Positions 5,715 to 6,657 of a stretch of 6,657 nucleotides of DNA are shown here, piece by piece. Origin of the DNA: an uncultured bacterium (lineage in GTDB: Bacteria > Verrucomicrobiota > Kiritimatiellia > RFP12 > UBA1067); NCBI GenBank assembly GCA_946401765.1, contig CAMIVJ010000157.1, positions 1 to 6,657 on the forward strand, in the 5' to 3' direction. The position numbers and the translations under genes are program-made. Position 1 is the stretch's first letter. Each line of letters opens with the position of its first letter. A model generated the notes under the pieces. It saw only the letters and a list, made by a program, of their open reading frames with translations, had not been told where the DNA came from and searched no databases.

Positions 5715-5758
5715 CGCTTAATCGGGTTAGGAAAAAGAGCCTTGTAATTTACGCCGCG
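5703..5758. repeat. Inverted repeat beside the transporter promoter
   Basis: A perfect 9-base inverted repeat: on the minus strand CGCGGCGTA at 5758-5750 and TACGCCGCG at 5711-5703, separated by 38 bases. The arm nearer the gene overlaps the CAATACGC element just upstream of the -10 box. The spacing, about 47 bases centre to centre, is near four and a half helical turns. It could be a pair of half-sites for a regulator, or a long-loop stem; no T run follows to make it a terminator. Confidence 0.35.
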
Positions 5759-5776
5759 CATCACAACTCAGCAATC

Positions 5777-6657
5777 TCAATTGCCCGAAGGATCAATCAC
5801 CCACGGATTGTCATCTCTAGCCTGAAATGGCTGACCGCGCGCATCTCTAACGGACACAAGGAACACAACCACGAATAGGAGAACGACCCCGCTCGCCCAT
5901 ATCCACCACGGTGCTGTCTGAAGGAAGTTTGTGGCGATCGCGCCCCATTCCCTTGCTTTTGCGACTATAACATCCAAGGTGGATTCGCCGCTATTCTCGC
6001 GCTCATCTTCAAAGGCGGGCGTCGAGCCACCTGTAGGCATGCTATTTGAAGACGGTTGCGATGTTGCCTGTGAAAAGAACTTTGCTGAAAATGCGGAGAA
6101 ATTGGATGCTTCAACACATTGCACGCCTTGTGCCTGCCACTTAGCCACATCAGGAACTCGTCCACTGCAAACAAGCAATATCATCCTTATGGTCACTTCT
6201 GGTTCCGTTCTTCGCAAATAATCGTTAACGGCTACAAGGTTACGCACTGCATTCCCCACATCGTCGCCAATCGAGACGGGCCATACCAACAATGCGGCCA
6301 TATCATTGGCGAACGCATGCGGCACGAATCCACCTCCCAACGCTACATTTGGAAAATAGGTTATCCCCGGCGGCACATCCCCCATCCAACCAGAACCAGT
6401 AGCTGCCACCGTGTATGTTGGACCTCTTGCCGATTGAGCCACATACCCCGCAGCCTCCGCCGTCTGTCGTGCAAACTGCCTTTCAATTTCTTCCGTCTGT
6501 CTCCTAACTCTCTCTTCAATCTCTTGCGTCTGCCGTTTCACCCGTGCCTCAATCTCCGCCGTCTGACGCTCTATCTGCCGCGATATTTCAGCGGCTCTTG
6601 GTTGACTATACGTCACAACCGGTTGTCTGTAGGTTACGGCTGGTTGGCATGTGTACA
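5777..6657 (-). CDS. C-terminal part of a repeat-rich coiled-coil protein with a C-terminal membrane segment (runs off right edge)
   Basis: Residues are counted from an internal GTG at 6616, but the frame has no stop up to the window edge. The upstream codons read CQPAVTYRQPVVTYSQP, a seven-residue repeat that runs straight through the GTG, so the true start lies outside the window. Next, residues 10-53 form four 11-residue repeats of the pattern EIE.RV.RQT(A/Q/E), plus a degenerate fifth: a charged hendecad coiled coil. Residues 75-180 form a mixed alpha/beta domain I do not recognise, including VTIRMILLVCSGRVPDVAKW and GVQCVEASNFSAF. Residues 182-213 are a Ser/Pro/Gly/Glu-rich linker. One membrane segment, WWIWASGVVLLFVVVFLVSV, spans about 237-256, followed by a 23-residue tail starting RDAR. 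Topology is uncertain. It is codirectional with the liv operon but separated by a promoter, so a functional link is not implied. Confidence 0.78.
   Translation of the reverse strand, partial: YTCQPAVTYRQPVVTYSQPRAAEISRQIERQTAEIEARVKRQTQEIEERVRRQTEEIERQFARQTAEAAGYVAQSARGPTYTVAATGSGWMGDVPPGITYFPNVALGGGFVPHAFANDMAALLVWPVSIGDDVGNAVRNLVAVNDYLRRTEPEVTIRMILLVCSGRVPDVAKWQAQGVQCVEASNFSAFSAKFFSQATSQPSSNSMPTGGSTPAFEDERENSGESTLDVIVAKAREWGAIATNFLQTAPWWIWASGVVLLFVVVFLVSVRDARGQPFQARDDNPWVIDPSGN
6458..6589 (-). repeat. Four 33-bp tandem repeats encoding 11-residue coiled-coil units
   Basis: The units encode EISRQIERQTA, EIEARVKRQTQ, EIEERVRRQTE and EIERQFARQTA, exactly 33 bases each, and a degenerate fifth copy (EAAGYVAQSAR) follows at 6425-6457. 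The invariant positions are Glu1, Ile2, Gln9 and Thr10. An 11-residue period is the hendecad pattern of right-handed or straight coiled coils. Copies differ at the DNA level, so the array is not very recent. Confidence 0.85.
6608..6649 (-). repeat. 21-bp tandem repeats encoding seven-residue Gln-Pro-Val-Thr-Tyr units
   Basis: Two full units encode CQPAVTY and RQPVVTY, and a third begins SQPR before the sequence passes into the coiled coil. Nothing in the window shows where the array begins, because it reaches the right edge. It resembles a proline-rich extended spacer. It crosses the GTG codon at 6616, which shows that codon is not a natural start. Confidence 0.65.

Noticed and set aside
5720..5745. 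CTTTTTC run as an intrinsic terminator of the right-edge gene
   Set aside because: No stable stem immediately precedes the T run; the only inverted repeat has arms 38 bases apart on either side of it.
5324..5878. Plus-strand open frame of 184 codons across the livH promoter region
   Set aside because: It crosses livH, its promoter and the end of the next gene in antisense, has Arg/Ser/Thr-rich composition, and no start signal.

Overview
All genes that can be supported in this window lie on the minus strand, so the biology reads from the right edge to the left. No rRNA, tRNA, mobile element or CRISPR array is visible. No taxonomic marker is present. The combination of a BspA-type leucine-rich-repeat protein, a repeat-rich coiled-coil protein and a GC-rich transporter operon would fit an uncultured gut or rumen bacterium (for example the Verrucomicrobiota/Kiritimatiellota group), but this is a low-confidence inference.

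Layout from right to left. (1) 6657-5777: the 3' part of a gene that continues beyond the right edge. It has heptad-like and 11-residue repeats, an unrecognised middle domain, a Ser/Pro-rich linker and one C-terminal membrane segment. (2) 5776-5670: a control region with an extended -10 promoter (TGGTATAAT) and a 9-bp inverted repeat. (3) 5669-2413: four tightly overlapping genes for an ABC transporter of the branched-chain (hydrophobic) amino acid type: permeases LivH and LivM, then ATPases LivG and LivF. No substrate-binding protein gene lies in the window. (4) 2399-1536: a membrane-anchored protein of unknown function whose ribosome binding site overlaps the livF stop codon, so it is almost certainly the fifth gene of the operon. 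(5) 1535-1396: a spacer with a second TGGTATAAT promoter, a possible 26-codon leader ORF and a strong Shine-Dalgarno. (6) 1395-295: a 366-residue BspA-like leucine-rich-repeat protein with no visible signal peptide. (7) 294-139: an AT-rich spacer with an inverted repeat. (8) 138-1: the first 46 codons of a gene that continues beyond the left edge and encodes an N-terminal membrane anchor.

Base composition falls from the transporter genes (45 G/C of 60 at 3361-3420) to the flanks (26 of 60 at 541-600; 49 of 138 in the left-edge gene), so the transporter operon sits between genes of different composition.

The main re-interpretations are these. The LRR gene most likely starts at 1395, not at the upstream in-frame ATG at 1551. 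livH most likely starts at 5669, with a very short untranslated leader and no Shine-Dalgarno. The right-edge gene is open to the window boundary. The transporter would import an amino acid or related small molecule using a binding protein encoded elsewhere. The window shows no complete undescribed system. The most unusual elements are the twin promoters, the operon-linked anchored protein and the repeat-built edge protein.
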